DNA of 49,340 nt from Alphaproteobacteria bacterium (GTDB lineage Bacteria > Pseudomonadota > Alphaproteobacteria > UBA9655), in contig JABDDK010000009.1 of NCBI GenBank assembly GCA_013287665.1, forward strand, positions 1 to 49,340, written 5' to 3'. The position numbers and the translations under genes were made by a program. Each line of letters starts with the position of its first letter. The stretch's first letter is position 1. A model generated the notes under the pieces. That model was not told the origin of the DNA and ran no database searches. It saw only the letters and a list, made by a program, of their open reading frames with translations. Positions 1-8,360 of this stretch are shown here, in pieces.

Positions 1-993
1 AACACTGGCTCGTGGGTCATAGTTTTTATACACCCGGTGACCAAAACCCATGAGACGGAAAGGATCCTTCTTATCTTTTGCGCGTTTGATAAACTCTGGA
101 ATTTTATCCTTATGACCGATTTGCTGAAGCATTGCCAAGACCGCTTCGTTAGCCCCTCCATGGGCTGGGCCCCACAAGCAAGCAATGCCTGCTGCGATAC
201 ACGCAAAGGGATTTGCCCCACTTGATCCTGCCAAACGGACGGTTGATGTGGAGGCATTTTGTTCATGATCCGCATGTAGAATAAGGATTTTATCCAACGC
301 ATCGGCGACAATCGGATTGACTTTGTAGGGCTCAGCTGGTGTTGAGAACATCATATAGAGTAAGTTTTCTGCGTATCCCAGCTCGTTCTTTGGATAAACG
401 AAAGGTTGACCCGCTGAATATTTGTACGCCATGGCCGCAATCGTCGGCATTTTCGCAATGAGACGATGGGATGCAATCTCCCGTTGTCGCGCATCATGAA
501 TGTCAAGGCTGTCATGATAAAAGGCTGAAAGGGCTCCGACAACACCCACCATAACGGCCATCGGATGGGCATCCCGCCGAAATCCGCTAAAAAAGCTCTT
601 GAGTTGCTCATGAACCATTGTGTGGTGTGTAATATTGTATTTAAATTCATCATACTCTTCTTGAGACGGGAGTTCACCCTCCATAAGAAGTGCGGCAACT
701 TCTAAGAAGTTACTCTTCTCGGCAAGTTCTTCAATGGGGTAACCTCGGTGCAGGAGTATACCTTTTTCCCCATCAATAAAGGTTATTTTTGACTCACAAC
801 TCGCAGTGGATGTGTAGCCTGGATCATAGGTAAAACAACCCGTTTCACTATAAAGGCTTTGAATATTCAAAACGGCAGGCCCTAAGGTTCCATGAAGAAT
901 AGGAAGATTTACATCAATTGAGCCGCCAGGACGTCCGGGCAAAACCTCGAGATGTGCCAACTCATCATGATCTTCTAGAAACTGTGGTGCCAT
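1..993 (-). CDS. gltA: Citrate synthase, 5' part (gene runs off the window edge)
   Basis: Reading the minus strand from an ATG at 991-993 gives 331 codons with no stop, open at base 1, so this is the N-terminal three quarters of a protein usually about 430 residues long. It condenses oxaloacetate with acetyl-CoA at the entry of the TCA cycle in the cytoplasm. The translation has the hallmark blocks of type II (hexameric, Gram-negative) citrate synthase: [10 protein letters not shown] with its substrate-binding His, GPAHGGANE, and GFGHRVYK with the second active-site His. The third catalytic residue, an Asp, lies beyond the edge. A strong ribosome binding site (GAGGAGAGG) precedes the ATG. A well-spaced promoter candidate overlaps the end of the upstream GGDEF gene, so gltA may be transcribed independently. 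Confidence 0.95.
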   Translation of the reverse strand, partial: MAPQFLEDHDELAHLEVLPGRPGGSIDVNLPILHGTLGPAVLNIQSLYSETGCFTYDPGYTSTASCESKITFIDGEKGILLHRGYPIEELAEKSNFLEVAALLMEGELPSQEEYDEFKYNITHHTMVHEQLKSFFSGFRRDAHPMAVMVGVVGALSAFYHDSLDIHDARQREIASHRLIAKMPTIAAMAYKYSAGQPFVYPKNELGYAENLLYMMFSTPAEPYKVNPIVADALDKILILHADHEQNASTSTVRLAGSSGANPFACIAAGIACLWGPAHGGANEAVLAMLQQIGHKDKIPEFIKRAKDKKDPFRLMGFGHRVYKNYDPRASV

Positions 994-1023
994 TTCATGT
1001 CCTCTCCTCAATAATTATTGCTC

Positions 1024-1052
1024 AGTGTAGCAGTGTTCCGATGCTCATCCAA
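1024..1052 (-). promoter_or_regulatory. Candidate gltA promoter
   Basis: On the minus strand TTGGAT (1047-1052) and TACACT (1024-1029) are separated by exactly 17 bases. The -35 box overlaps the stop codon of the GGDEF gene. A perfect 12-bp palindrome, CAATAATTATTG, lies at 1009-1020 between this promoter and the gltA ribosome binding site and could be an operator. This is a consensus match only, with no expression evidence. Confidence 0.4.
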
Positions 1053-2823
1053 CAGCTAAACACAACCGATCCCTGCCCTCATTTTTCGCGCGGTATAAAG
1101 CCTCATCTGCTGAATCGATAAGGGCTCGTGCTGTTTTTCCATGTTGAGGAAATATTGAAACACCAAGGGATATATTCATTTCCTTCAAGGTTTGATTTCC
1201 AAACTTAATGGGCAACTTCTTTACAACTTCTCTGAGCGTTTCTGCACGTTCGAGGACTTCGCTTTCATGTGCATCCCTCAAAATAATGACAAATTCCTCG
1301 CCTCCAAAACGACAAACGATATCGCTTTCTCTAAAATAGTCTTTGAGGAATTGTCCTAAAGTAGAAAGAACTAAATCACCAGCTTCATGCCCATACCTGT
1401 CATTAAATTCTTTATAATGATCAATATCGAACATAATAATTCCAAATCCAGAGCCATTTCTTTTTGATTTCGCTATCTCTTGCAGAAGCATTTCTTCCAT
1501 ATACCGTCGATTATACAAACCTGTTAGATAATCACGAATCGACAATTCCTGGAGGGTTTCCCTGAGTCGAACATTTGAGAGCGTGAGGCCAATATCACTC
1601 GCAAGCCTTGCCAAAGTTGTAATTTCATCATTAGACGCAGACAATGACCCAAAGGAAAGTGAGATAAGTCCTAAGATCTCTCCACCTACTGTAATGGGGA
1701 TACAGGCATACCCCCCCTTCGTTTCGATATGATTACATCTTGGCGTATTTGACCCAGGCTTCACTATATAAAGCTGATTTTGGAGGAGTGCCCAACAATC
1801 TTGCGGTGTAAAATTAATATCAATTTTATTTTTCTTATCTCCCCAACTAGAGACACATTCAAGATCAACTTTGTTTTCTGAATAAACATACAATTGACCC
1901 TGATAGTGGGGAAATAATTTGAGGGCATAATTAGAAAAAACCTCGTAGATTTCATCATATTTTGTACAAGCTGGTAAAAGCTCGCCGATTTCACTGAGTA
2001 ACTCTATGAGACGAGATTTTTGTTCTAACGCCTCTGATTTTTTTATGAGTTCATGATTTGATAAGACTAACAATTTATTAGCCTCAACGAGTGCAGCTTC
2101 AGCCTTTTTTACTTTAAAAAAACCTGGAATTTCAAAGTTCTTTACATCCTTAACAAGTTCAGGCTTTTTCTTAAGATAATCCTCAAGATATTCTTGGATA
2201 CGTGAGGCGTGAGCCATGATAAAATGGCATGTTTCATCCCCCTTTGCGCGACAGGTTAGCTCAACAGCAACGAGGGGAATTCCATAGCTTTGCTCACACC
2301 ATCCCGAAGAATAGCCCGCACTCATAATACAAACAGGGAGGTCGCTTTTTTTTCCAGCCTTAATCCACGCATCCGCTTCAAAAGAAAAGGGATGGTCATA
2401 AATATTAATGAAATTCTCGTCTGGGGTCGGATTTGATTCTGGATATAACTTAACGTTTGCCCAACCGGTGTAAGCAAAGTGAATCGGACCTGCTGAAAGT
2501 TTGTCAATGGGATCTTTAAGATTCATTTGTTTGTGAAAATGTTCAGCATCTTTCATACCAATCGCATGACTAATATCAAAGAGAAGTTGGCGTGTCGTGA
2601 AAGCAGCTTCCTTTTTATCTTTGTCTCGATATAGTCCCATAACACATTCAAAGAAATCAACGGAAAGTGAAGAAGCTCTTACGAGCAAATAACGCTCACC
2701 CGATATCTTAATCGTCGCCTTAGCTACATCAATCTCTTTATTCTCAAAAAACTGACCCACTGTAGTCTCAGCCTTTTGAAAAATCTCTTCAAATTGTTTA
2801 GGTACGGTTACTGTTTTGAGCAT
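1045..2823 (-). CDS. V4R-GAF-GGDEF diguanylate cyclase
   Basis: A 592-residue cytoplasmic protein predicted to make cyclic di-GMP. Residues about 30-205 resemble the XylR_N/V4R sensor region of aromatic-responsive regulators. They include the GYSSGWC and CRAKGDETC blocks with Cys176, Cys191 and Cys199. A short helical linker follows (about 235-275), then a GAF-like domain (about 275-415), then a GGDEF domain (about 428-590). The catalytic motif is GGEEF (507-511). An RxxD inhibitory site (RESD, 498-501) sits five residues before it, so both activity and product inhibition are expected. No transmembrane segment is seen. It lies upstream of gltA with a 51-base gap. The V4R half suggests that a small hydrophobic ligand controls the cyclase; the ligand is unknown. 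Domain calls are by motif recognition; the GGDEF call is firm and the V4R call good. Confidence 0.9.
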   Translation of the reverse strand: MLKTVTVPKQFEEIFQKAETTVGQFFENKEIDVAKATIKISGERYLLVRASSLSVDFFECVMGLYRDKDKKEAAFTTRQLLFDISHAIGMKDAEHFHKQMNLKDPIDKLSAGPIHFAYTGWANVKLYPESNPTPDENFINIYDHPFSFEADAWIKAGKKSDLPVCIMSAGYSSGWCEQSYGIPLVAVELTCRAKGDETCHFIMAHASRIQEYLEDYLKKKPELVKDVKNFEIPGFFKVKKAEAALVEANKLLVLSNHELIKKSEALEQKSRLIELLSEIGELLPACTKYDEIYEVFSNYALKLFPHYQGQLYVYSENKVDLECVSSWGDKKNKIDINFTPQDCWALLQNQLYIVKPGSNTPRCNHIETKGGYACIPITVGGEILGLISLSFGSLSASNDEITTLARLASDIGLTLSNVRLRETLQELSIRDYLTGLYNRRYMEEMLLQEIAKSKRNGSGFGIIMFDIDHYKEFNDRYGHEAGDLVLSTLGQFLKDYFRESDIVCRFGGEEFVIILRDAHESEVLERAETLREVVKKLPIKFGNQTLKEMNISLGVSIFPQHGKTARALIDSADEALYRAKNEGRDRLCLAVG

Positions 2824-2958
2824 GTTTATCTTTCATTGTTGATATAGGGTATCATACAGGGAGAAGAGTTAATTTTGAGTAAAATAAGAAAAATTCAGGA
2901 CTTCTGTATTTTTTATCGGCTTTCTGATAAACTCTAAAAAAAGGATAACGAACACAAC

Positions 2959-3615
2959 ATGAACCAAGTCCAGATTTCAGTCTCTCTCTTAGCTGCTGAT
3001 TTTGCCCGTTTGGGCGAGGAGATCAAAGCTGTTGAGCCCTTTATTGACATGATCCACATCGATGTCATGGATGGTCATTTCGTCCCTAATTTAAGCATGG
3101 GTGCACCTGTTATTGAAAAACTGAGATCATGGACAAAGCTCCCTTTTGACGTTCATTTGATGATTGCCCCTGCTGATCCTTTTCTCAAAGACTTTGCGAA
3201 GGCTGGGGCTAATATTCTCACCGTTCACCCAGAGGCAGGGCCTCATGTTTACCGTACGCTGCAAGAAATTAAACACCTTGGATGTAAGGCAGGTATTGCT
3301 TTAAATCCCGGAACGCCTGTTGAGGTGATTCATCCTCTTTTTGATATCGTAGACCTCATTCTTGTGATGACTGTAAATCCTGGCTTTGGGGGGCAATCCT
3401 TTCTGATGAGTGGCCTTACAAAAATACGTGATGTCCGAACGCTCATTGATGAATCAGGTCGAGACATTCAACTCGAAGTTGATGGCGGGATTACGCCTCA
3501 AACTGCTCCCCAAGTTATTGAAGCTGGCGCAAATATTCTCGTTGCGGGTACAGCCATTTTCAAAGGAAATGATTACGCTAAGAATATACAAGATCTGAGG
3601 GGAAAGCATGGTTGA
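2959..3615 (+). CDS. rpe: Ribulose-phosphate 3-epimerase
   Basis: A 218-residue TIM-barrel enzyme interconverting ribulose-5-phosphate and xylulose-5-phosphate in the pentose phosphate pathway. The metal and catalytic residues are all visible: His33 and Asp35 in HIDVMDGHFVPN, His66 in FDVHLM, and Asp175 in EVDGGIT. The phosphate-binding MTVNPGFGGQ block is also present. Length is normal for the family. The ATG is preceded by AAAGGA at moderate distance. Its last 8 bases overlap the next gene, the pterin dehydratase, so the two are translationally linked. It is divergent from the GGDEF gene. Confidence 0.96.
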   Translation: MNQVQISVSLLAADFARLGEEIKAVEPFIDMIHIDVMDGHFVPNLSMGAPVIEKLRSWTKLPFDVHLMIAPADPFLKDFAKAGANILTVHPEAGPHVYRTLQEIKHLGCKAGIALNPGTPVEVIHPLFDIVDLILVMTVNPGFGGQSFLMSGLTKIRDVRTLIDESGRDIQLEVDGGITPQTAPQVIEAGANILVAGTAIFKGNDYAKNIQDLRGKHG

Positions 3616-3943
3616 GAAACTTACCCCCACAGAACGTAAAGAAGCTCTTACAGCCCTTACTTTTTGGAATGAAAGCGATAAGGGGGGCTCGATTACAAAA
3701 AGCTACCAATTCGAAACTTTTACAGATGCCTTCGACTTTATGAAGCAAGTCGCTGAATTCATTGAAGAAATTAACCATCATCCGACCTGGACAAATACAC
3801 ACAATAAAGTAACGGTTATCCTCACAACCCATGACGCAGGCGGCGTGAGTGCAAAAGACATTGCCCTTGCACATCACATGGAAAAAGTTGCTTATTTCAT
3901 TTTTAATCGCGGTACGATTGATCCTTCTGATCTAATTTTCTAA
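3608..3943 (+). CDS. phhB: 4a-hydroxytetrahydrobiopterin dehydratase (PCD/DCoH family)
   Basis: A 111-residue protein of the pterin-4a-carbinolamine dehydratase family, which recycles the oxidised pterin cofactor of aromatic hydroxylases or moonlights as a small regulator. The signature is clear: EEINHHPTW with His57 and His58, followed by a later His75 and Asp76 (TTHDAGG). The start overlaps the rpe stop by 8 bases. Its 3' end overlaps the convergent aldolase gene by 41 bases. No aromatic amino acid hydroxylase is in the window, so the in vivo substrate is not apparent. Gene symbol by family; pcd is an alternative name. Confidence 0.88.
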   Translation: MVEKLTPTERKEALTALTFWNESDKGGSITKSYQFETFTDAFDFMKQVAEFIEEINHHPTWTNTHNKVTVILTTHDAGGVSAKDIALAHHMEKVAYFIFNRGTIDPSDLIF

Positions 3944-4664
3944 GCAAAGCCGTAAAGTCCCGAATCCCAAAATCAGGCTCAAACTCCCTCACATCAAGCG
4001 CCGCTTGCTCACAGACTTTTGCAGGAGGAATGGTGACCTTCTGACCACTGGAAAGAGCCGTAACTTGAACCTTACAGGCTTGCTCAAGGAAATACATATA
4101 AAGGAAAGCCTCATGAACCGTTGCCCCGCAGCTCAAGGTTCCATGGTTGCGCAGGATCATGGCCTTCTTGTTCCCCAGGTCGTGAGCCAGATTTGCGCCT
4201 TGGCGATCATGTTCAAGCGTCAATGCATCATAGGAATGGTAGGCGAGACGATTATAAAAATGGAAAGAGAATTGGCTGATGGGAAGAAGGCCGCACTCCA
4301 TCGCTGAAACTGCGACACCAGCAATTGTGTGGAGGTGGAAGACGGCATTCACATCCTCACGGGCCTTATAGATATTCCCATGAATCACATATCCCGTTCG
4401 ATTGTATTGGCTTTCTTTCCCTTCCAGAATTTCACCGTCTAAAGACACTTTGAGAAGCGAAGACGCTGTGACTTCCTCAAAAAGTTGGCCAAAGGGATAA
4501 ATTAAATACCAATCCACGCCTGGAAGGCGGGCTGAAAGATGGGTATAGGTCAAATCATCCAACTTCATCTCCGCAAAAATACGGTAGGCCGCGGCTAATC
4601 TTATGCGCAGCAGTTTCTCTTGCGTCGCTTCTTTAATATCACATAAAGATAAAACAGATTTCAT
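3903..4664 (-). CDS. Class II aldolase/adducin-family protein
   Basis: A 253-residue cytoplasmic protein of the class II aldolase/adducin fold (the FucA/AraD relatives). The zinc-binding histidines are present: His110 and His112 in the FHLHT motif and His174 in RNHG. The family is mostly lyases and epimerases acting on sugar phosphates, but this subgroup is often annotated only as 'class II aldolase/adducin', and the substrate cannot be read from sequence. The ATG at 4662-4664 is preceded by GGGAG at a six-base spacing. The 3' end overlaps the pterin dehydratase gene by 41 bases on the opposite strand, which is a large convergent overlap. It looks monocistronic. Confidence 0.88.
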   Translation of the reverse strand: MKSVLSLCDIKEATQEKLLRIRLAAAYRIFAEMKLDDLTYTHLSARLPGVDWYLIYPFGQLFEEVTASSLLKVSLDGEILEGKESQYNRTGYVIHGNIYKAREDVNAVFHLHTIAGVAVSAMECGLLPISQFSFHFYNRLAYHSYDALTLEHDRQGANLAHDLGNKKAMILRNHGTLSCGATVHEAFLYMYFLEQACKVQVTALSSGQKVTIPPAKVCEQAALDVREFEPDFGIRDFTALLRKLDQKDQSYRD

Positions 4665-4820
4665 AAAAAACTCCCTAATTCATTGTTATCATTAATTGGA
4701 TTCTGTGAGGCCGTAAAGCATCCACCGTGCAATCTTATCAGACGATAAATTTGTTTCAACAGTTTTGATAGTTTTTTGAAATATTTTTTAATTTGATGAT
4801 CCCTGTCACCTAATTACAAC

Positions 4821-4848
4821 TTGATCTTTAAGACAAAAAGAATAATCT
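4821..4848 (+). promoter_or_regulatory. Candidate promoter of the small gene at 4936
   Basis: TTGATC (4821-4826) and TAATCT (4843-4848) are separated by 16 bases. A start a few bases downstream would place both hairpins at 4856-4909 in the 5' untranslated RNA. Inference from consensus only. Confidence 0.4.
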
Positions 4849-4855
4849 GAGATCA

Positions 4856-4909
4856 GCATCTCAAATGAGATGCGTGGCGCCCAAGTGCTAAGAACACTTG
4901 AAACGCCAC
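4856..4909 (+). promoter_or_regulatory. Two abutting hairpins in the leader of the small gene at 4936
   Basis: Hairpin A is GCATCTCA (4856-4863), AA, TGAGATGC (4866-4873), an 8-bp perfect stem. Hairpin B starts at the next base: GTGGCG (4874-4879), CC, CAAGTG (4882-4887), a 7-base loop, CACTTG (4895-4900), AAA, CGCCAC (4904-4909). That is two 6-bp stems around a small internal loop. No T run follows, so it does not look like an intrinsic terminator. The ribosome binding site of the next gene starts about 15 bases later. It could be an RNA stability or translation control element, a protein-bound operator, or the remains of a structured small RNA. Confidence 0.6.
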
Positions 4910-4935
4910 TAACCATAACTAACCAGGAGTTAATC

Positions 4936-5112
4936 ATGGGTAATGACAGAGTAGCTCAACTCGAGCGCATTTCTCAACAAATAAACTTCCAAATCCAAAA
5001 TGTGAACCATTTAATGGCACAAGCAGGGTTTGAAATGGAACTGACTCACCATCTTATAAAAACAATGGGGGAGACGTTTAATGAATTTGTGGAGGGACGA
5101 CAGCCTATTTGA
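4936..5112 (+). CDS. Small orphan protein of unknown function (58 aa)
   Basis: I do not recognise this protein. The start is set at the ATG at 4936 because AGGAG lies six bases before it; an upstream in-frame ATG at 4870 falls inside hairpin A and would put both hairpins in coding sequence. The product is 58 residues, probably helical, rich in Gln, Asn, His and Met, with no signal peptide, membrane segment or cysteine. It has its own candidate promoter and a long structured leader and lies between the aldolase and a RhuM-family accessory gene. It could be a small regulator or part of an accessory insertion. Coding status rests on the ribosome binding site and the open frame. Confidence 0.55.
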   Translation: MGNDRVAQLERISQQINFQIQNVNHLMAQAGFEMELTHHLIKTMGETFNEFVEGRQPI

Positions 5113-5176
5113 CTTCCCCCGAAAGAAATGTAAATTATGAAATATAAGATTTGAGAAAGTTTCCTGAAACCCATCT

Positions 5177-5189
5177 CAGTCGGTCCGAC
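5177..5189. repeat. Short perfect inverted repeat upstream of the RhuM gene
   Basis: AGTCGG (5177-5182), one base, CCGACT (5184-5189). It lies 32 bases before the RhuM-family start codon and 64 bases after the small gene. No T run follows. It could be an operator or a weak stem; function unknown. Confidence 0.4.
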
Positions 5190-5221
5190 TTGCCAAATTC
5201 ACGTATAAGAATGGTGATAAT

Positions 5222-6241
5222 ATGAAAAACAACCAAACATTGCCGCCAAACGACATCGTATTTTATGAAACTGATGATGGAAAAATTTCCATAGCTGTGA
5301 GAATTGAACATGAAAATTTCTGGCTTACCCAAAAACATATGGCGGAGCTATTTGAATGTTCTACTGATAATATTTCTCTACACTTAAAAAATATCTATGC
5401 GACTGGGGAATTAAATAAAGAAGCAACTACCGAGGAATTCTCGGTAGTTCATTCAGAAGGCAAAAGGACTATAACTCGGAGTGTATTATTTTATAATTTA
5501 GAAGCTGTGATTTCAGTTGGTTATCGCGTTAATTCAGAACGCGGAATTGCATTTAGAACTTGGGCGACAGATAAGCTTAAAAACTATATTTTTAAAGGAT
5601 TTGCAATCGATAGTGAAAAATTCAAAAAAGGTTCAAAATTTGACGTACGTTTTTTTGATGAACTACTCGAAGAAATCCGCGAGATCAGAGCAAGTGAACG
5701 TATGGCCTATCAAAAAATAACTGATATTTATGCTACCTCAATGGATTATTCACCAAAATCGGACAGTGCAACGACATTCTTTGCGACTGTTCAAAACAAA
5801 CTACATTTTGCAATTACAGGGAATACAGCAGCAGAAATTATTGCCAATAGAGCTGCTCATGAGAAACCAAATATGGGCCTCACCACTTGGCGGAAGGCAC
5901 CTACTGGAAAGATTTTTCATTCAGACGTACTTGTTGCTAAAAATTACTTAAGGAAAGAGGAAATTTCAGCGTTGAACAAGATTGTAAATATGTACATCGA
6001 TTACGCTGAATTCCAAGCCGCCAGAGGTAAAGTTATGAAAATGAAAGATTGGTCAGAAAAACTTAATGCCTTTTTGATTTTTAACGAACAAGAAATATTG
6101 GAAGGATTAGGGCAAATATCCCACGAAGTTGCAGTGGCCTTAGCAGAAAAGGAATACGATATTTTTAAGAAAAAACAGGACCAATTCCACCAGTCGGATT
6201 TTGACAGACTCATAGAAGTTAGCTTAATAAAAAAACTTTAA
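5222..6241 (+). CDS. RhuM-family virulence/accessory protein
   Basis: A 339-residue protein matching the RhuM family, first named from a Salmonella pathogenicity island and widely scattered in bacterial accessory regions. Typical blocks are seen: IVFYETDDGKISIAVR, FWLTQKHMAELF, RTWATDKLKNYIFKGFAID, and the C-terminal AEFQAARGKVMKMKDW. The N-terminal third contains a helix-turn-helix-like stretch (LTQKHMAELFECSTDNISLHL, about residues 37-57), which suggests DNA binding. The biochemical role of the family is not established. Length is full and there is no frameshift. Codon choice looks more AT-rich than flanking housekeeping genes, and the gene stands alone, both fitting horizontal acquisition. 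No integrase or toxin partner is visible beside it. Confidence 0.88.
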   Translation: MKNNQTLPPNDIVFYETDDGKISIAVRIEHENFWLTQKHMAELFECSTDNISLHLKNIYATGELNKEATTEEFSVVHSEGKRTITRSVLFYNLEAVISVGYRVNSERGIAFRTWATDKLKNYIFKGFAIDSEKFKKGSKFDVRFFDELLEEIREIRASERMAYQKITDIYATSMDYSPKSDSATTFFATVQNKLHFAITGNTAAEIIANRAAHEKPNMGLTTWRKAPTGKIFHSDVLVAKNYLRKEEISALNKIVNMYIDYAEFQAARGKVMKMKDWSEKLNAFLIFNEQEILEGLGQISHEVAVALAEKEYDIFKKKQDQFHQSDFDRLIEVSLIKKL

Positions 6242-6289
6242 ATTATTGAGGAAGAAGCAAACCACTATTTATTTAGGTAAAGCCTAACC

Positions 6290-6847
6290 TCACGTCCAAA
6301 ACGCGGGCTTGGGTCTGGTGTCTATATGAACAAAGTTAGATTTCGGATAGTACCCCACTCCCCCGGCTTTTAAGGACCGTGCAGCGTTACTAAGCTCTTT
6401 GAGGGAGACATGCTCAAGCCGAAGGTCAATCGCCTTTCCTTGGACATGCTGGCTGTTCTTTGCAACGCCTTTGCTGGCCTTATGCATTTTGGCGTTAGAT
6501 TCTGCCGAGCGGTATCCACAAATGATGTGGTACGGATCCTTCGTTCCCAGGGTGGATTGAAGCTTATGCATAAGATCAAAGAGCTTTGGGTCTATCGGAT
6601 GCCTTTTGTTGTTTCTGCGGTCCCTCAACACATGGGCAAGCCGCATGAGGGCCTTTTCATCATAATGACCGCCTCGCCAAAAGGCACCTTCAAAGTCCTC
6701 ACCCGTATGGATATTATAAAGAGAAAGCTTACGCGCCGGAACCAACGCCCGAGACGTTGCAGCGCTCAAAGGGGAAACAGCTGTCACAGCCATAAAAGAA
6801 GAAGCAAGAACAAGAAACTTACGTCTTGATAGGACTAAGTCAGTCAT
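6290..6847 (-). CDS. Tat-exported DUF882 / M15-like peptidase (YcbK family)
   Basis: The start is placed at the ATG at 6845-6847, preceded by AAAGGAGGG; a longer frame to 6871 lacks a better site. The 185-residue product opens with a twin-arginine signal, SRRKFLVLASS, followed by a hydrophobic stretch and an ALA-type cleavage region near residue 35. The mature part has the DUF882/peptidase M15 pattern: CGYRSAESN, the metal-binding pair in SQHVQGKAIDLRL, and the last ligand in NFVHID. By family this is a zinc-dependent murein peptidase-like protein exported folded to the periplasm, probably active in cell-wall remodelling. All expected zinc ligands are present. Confidence 0.9.
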   Translation of the reverse strand: MTDLVLSRRKFLVLASSFMAVTAVSPLSAATSRALVPARKLSLYNIHTGEDFEGAFWRGGHYDEKALMRLAHVLRDRRNNKRHPIDPKLFDLMHKLQSTLGTKDPYHIICGYRSAESNAKMHKASKGVAKNSQHVQGKAIDLRLEHVSLKELSNAARSLKAGGVGYYPKSNFVHIDTRPKPAFWT

Positions 6848-6910
6848 AATACCCTCCTTTGAATAAAACACATTCTTCCTTAATACTACCCATACCCCTT
6901 CAGGGCAAGG

Positions 6911-8218
6911 TTAAAATCCTGTATTGAGTCCACCATCGAATCCTATGTATAAACGATTTCTCCTTCCATGCTCGCAATTAGCAAAGTCCTCCTTTTGTTT
7001 AAGAAAGACTCTGCTTTCATCCTTAATTAATTGAACAATTTCAACAAAAGGCTTTTCGGACTTTAGCATAGCCTCAACGCGCCATATGAATCCTGCATTT
7101 AATTCATTTGCACTTGTACATTTTGCCAGACAATCAAACGCAGGAAGGACGTCCAGAACAAGGTCTGTATGATCAGGAGCATAAGCAACAACTTGCTTTA
7201 CTCGATCAAGATACTCTCTTTCATCCTCGTTATAGATAGACGCGAGATTAAGGCAAAGATCACGGAAGAGCTGGGCTCGATAAGGTGTCAAACACTCTGG
7301 AAATAGACTCACTAATGAATTTAATTTTTCAAGTCTATTTTCTCCTACCATATTAGATAAGATATACCCAAATGGGTTTCTTACCCCATAAATTCCGAAT
7401 CCAATTAATTCCTTTCTCTCCAAACCTTTTCGTATTTCTTTATCACTCTGGAGAGCTGAAACGACAAATTCAACTTCTGAATCTGTCAGACTTTTAATTT
7501 GAACCCAGTATTCAACACCAGTTTTTCTGCTTAGAGCACTCAATACAGATGGAAAATGTCTGAAGAGAACGAAATGGTGGGGTTCTAAACTTTGCACAAA
7601 ATTGAGCAATTGAGTGTTATCAGGACTTGGATCAAGCAAATCCAAAATATTCTGATCATCAATATATGGACACCCATAGGAGTACACGGAAACATGGAGG
7701 AGTGGAATAATTAACGCTTGTCTTCTTTGTAGATTACGAGCAACAAAATCCCGAGCCGCTTGTCCTATCTTCGATTGGCTTTCTAAAAGACAAAGCATTT
7801 TAAACTTTGCGGCATATGGAAGATTGATGAGGCCTGATTCGGGAACAGCGGTATAACGCGCAAGGCGCTTTGAGACTTCTTGTTCGATAAGCGTACAAAA
7901 AGTGAAATGACAGCTTGCGGTCACACCCAAATAAATTGCTGGAACATGACTGAATACAACCGAAAGGGTATCTTTTGTAAGTGGATCGTATGTAAGCCCT
8001 CGTTTTTGACCGGGTAACATTGTGAGCTTTCCTGAGTCTGGTTCTGGAAAAGGTAAATCCCTAAGTTTGGGCTTCGATTTTGTCGTTACGGAAGGTCTAG
8101 GCTTGGAGAGCTTTTCTCCTGGTTGCTTATCATCACCATCTCTTCCACGTGAATAGGCTTGGTGAGTTGTAATCAACGTAAGCGAAAAAAAAGCTAATAA
8201 AACTAAATGCCTCAACAT
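6911..8218 (-). CDS. Predicted secreted protein of unknown function (435 aa)
   Basis: The start at 8216-8218 is chosen because GAGGAAA precedes it and it gives a clean Sec signal peptide (MLRHLVLLAFFSLTLITTHQ, then AYS). The open frame extends 57 codons upstream without a signal or ribosome site. After the signal comes a charged, proline-rich segment (to about residue 60), then a mostly helical body with several Cys and many Leu, ending in a basic tail. No catalytic motif is recognised. Its general style (signal peptide, long Leu-rich helical body, no motif) resembles the larger secreted protein at 24705-27020, but I cannot show homology by eye. It is divergent from the PqiC-like lipoprotein. 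Possible roles include an envelope or host-directed protein; this is speculation. Confidence 0.7.
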   Translation of the reverse strand: MLRHLVLLAFFSLTLITTHQAYSRGRDGDDKQPGEKLSKPRPSVTTKSKPKLRDLPFPEPDSGKLTMLPGQKRGLTYDPLTKDTLSVVFSHVPAIYLGVTASCHFTFCTLIEQEVSKRLARYTAVPESGLINLPYAAKFKMLCLLESQSKIGQAARDFVARNLQRRQALIIPLLHVSVYSYGCPYIDDQNILDLLDPSPDNTQLLNFVQSLEPHHFVLFRHFPSVLSALSRKTGVEYWVQIKSLTDSEVEFVVSALQSDKEIRKGLERKELIGFGIYGVRNPFGYILSNMVGENRLEKLNSLVSLFPECLTPYRAQLFRDLCLNLASIYNEDEREYLDRVKQVVAYAPDHTDLVLDVLPAFDCLAKCTSANELNAGFIWRVEAMLKSEKPFVEIVQLIKDESRVFLKQKEDFANCEHGRRNRLYIGFDGGLNTGF

Positions 8219-8360
8219 ATTTTCCTCAAAATTCAAATTATAAATTACAAATAGTAAGTTCTTAGAAAATTTGCAAGTCTCCCAACCGGTAGACCTAAAG
8301 ACGCCCTCTCGACGGCCCATCAGAAATCTGATAACGTACTGAAAAACGGAATGGAAACCA

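Noticed and set aside
351-698. Minus-strand frame of 115 codons inside gltA
   Set aside because: It is another frame of the same strand as citrate synthase, whose reading frame is confirmed by conserved motifs.
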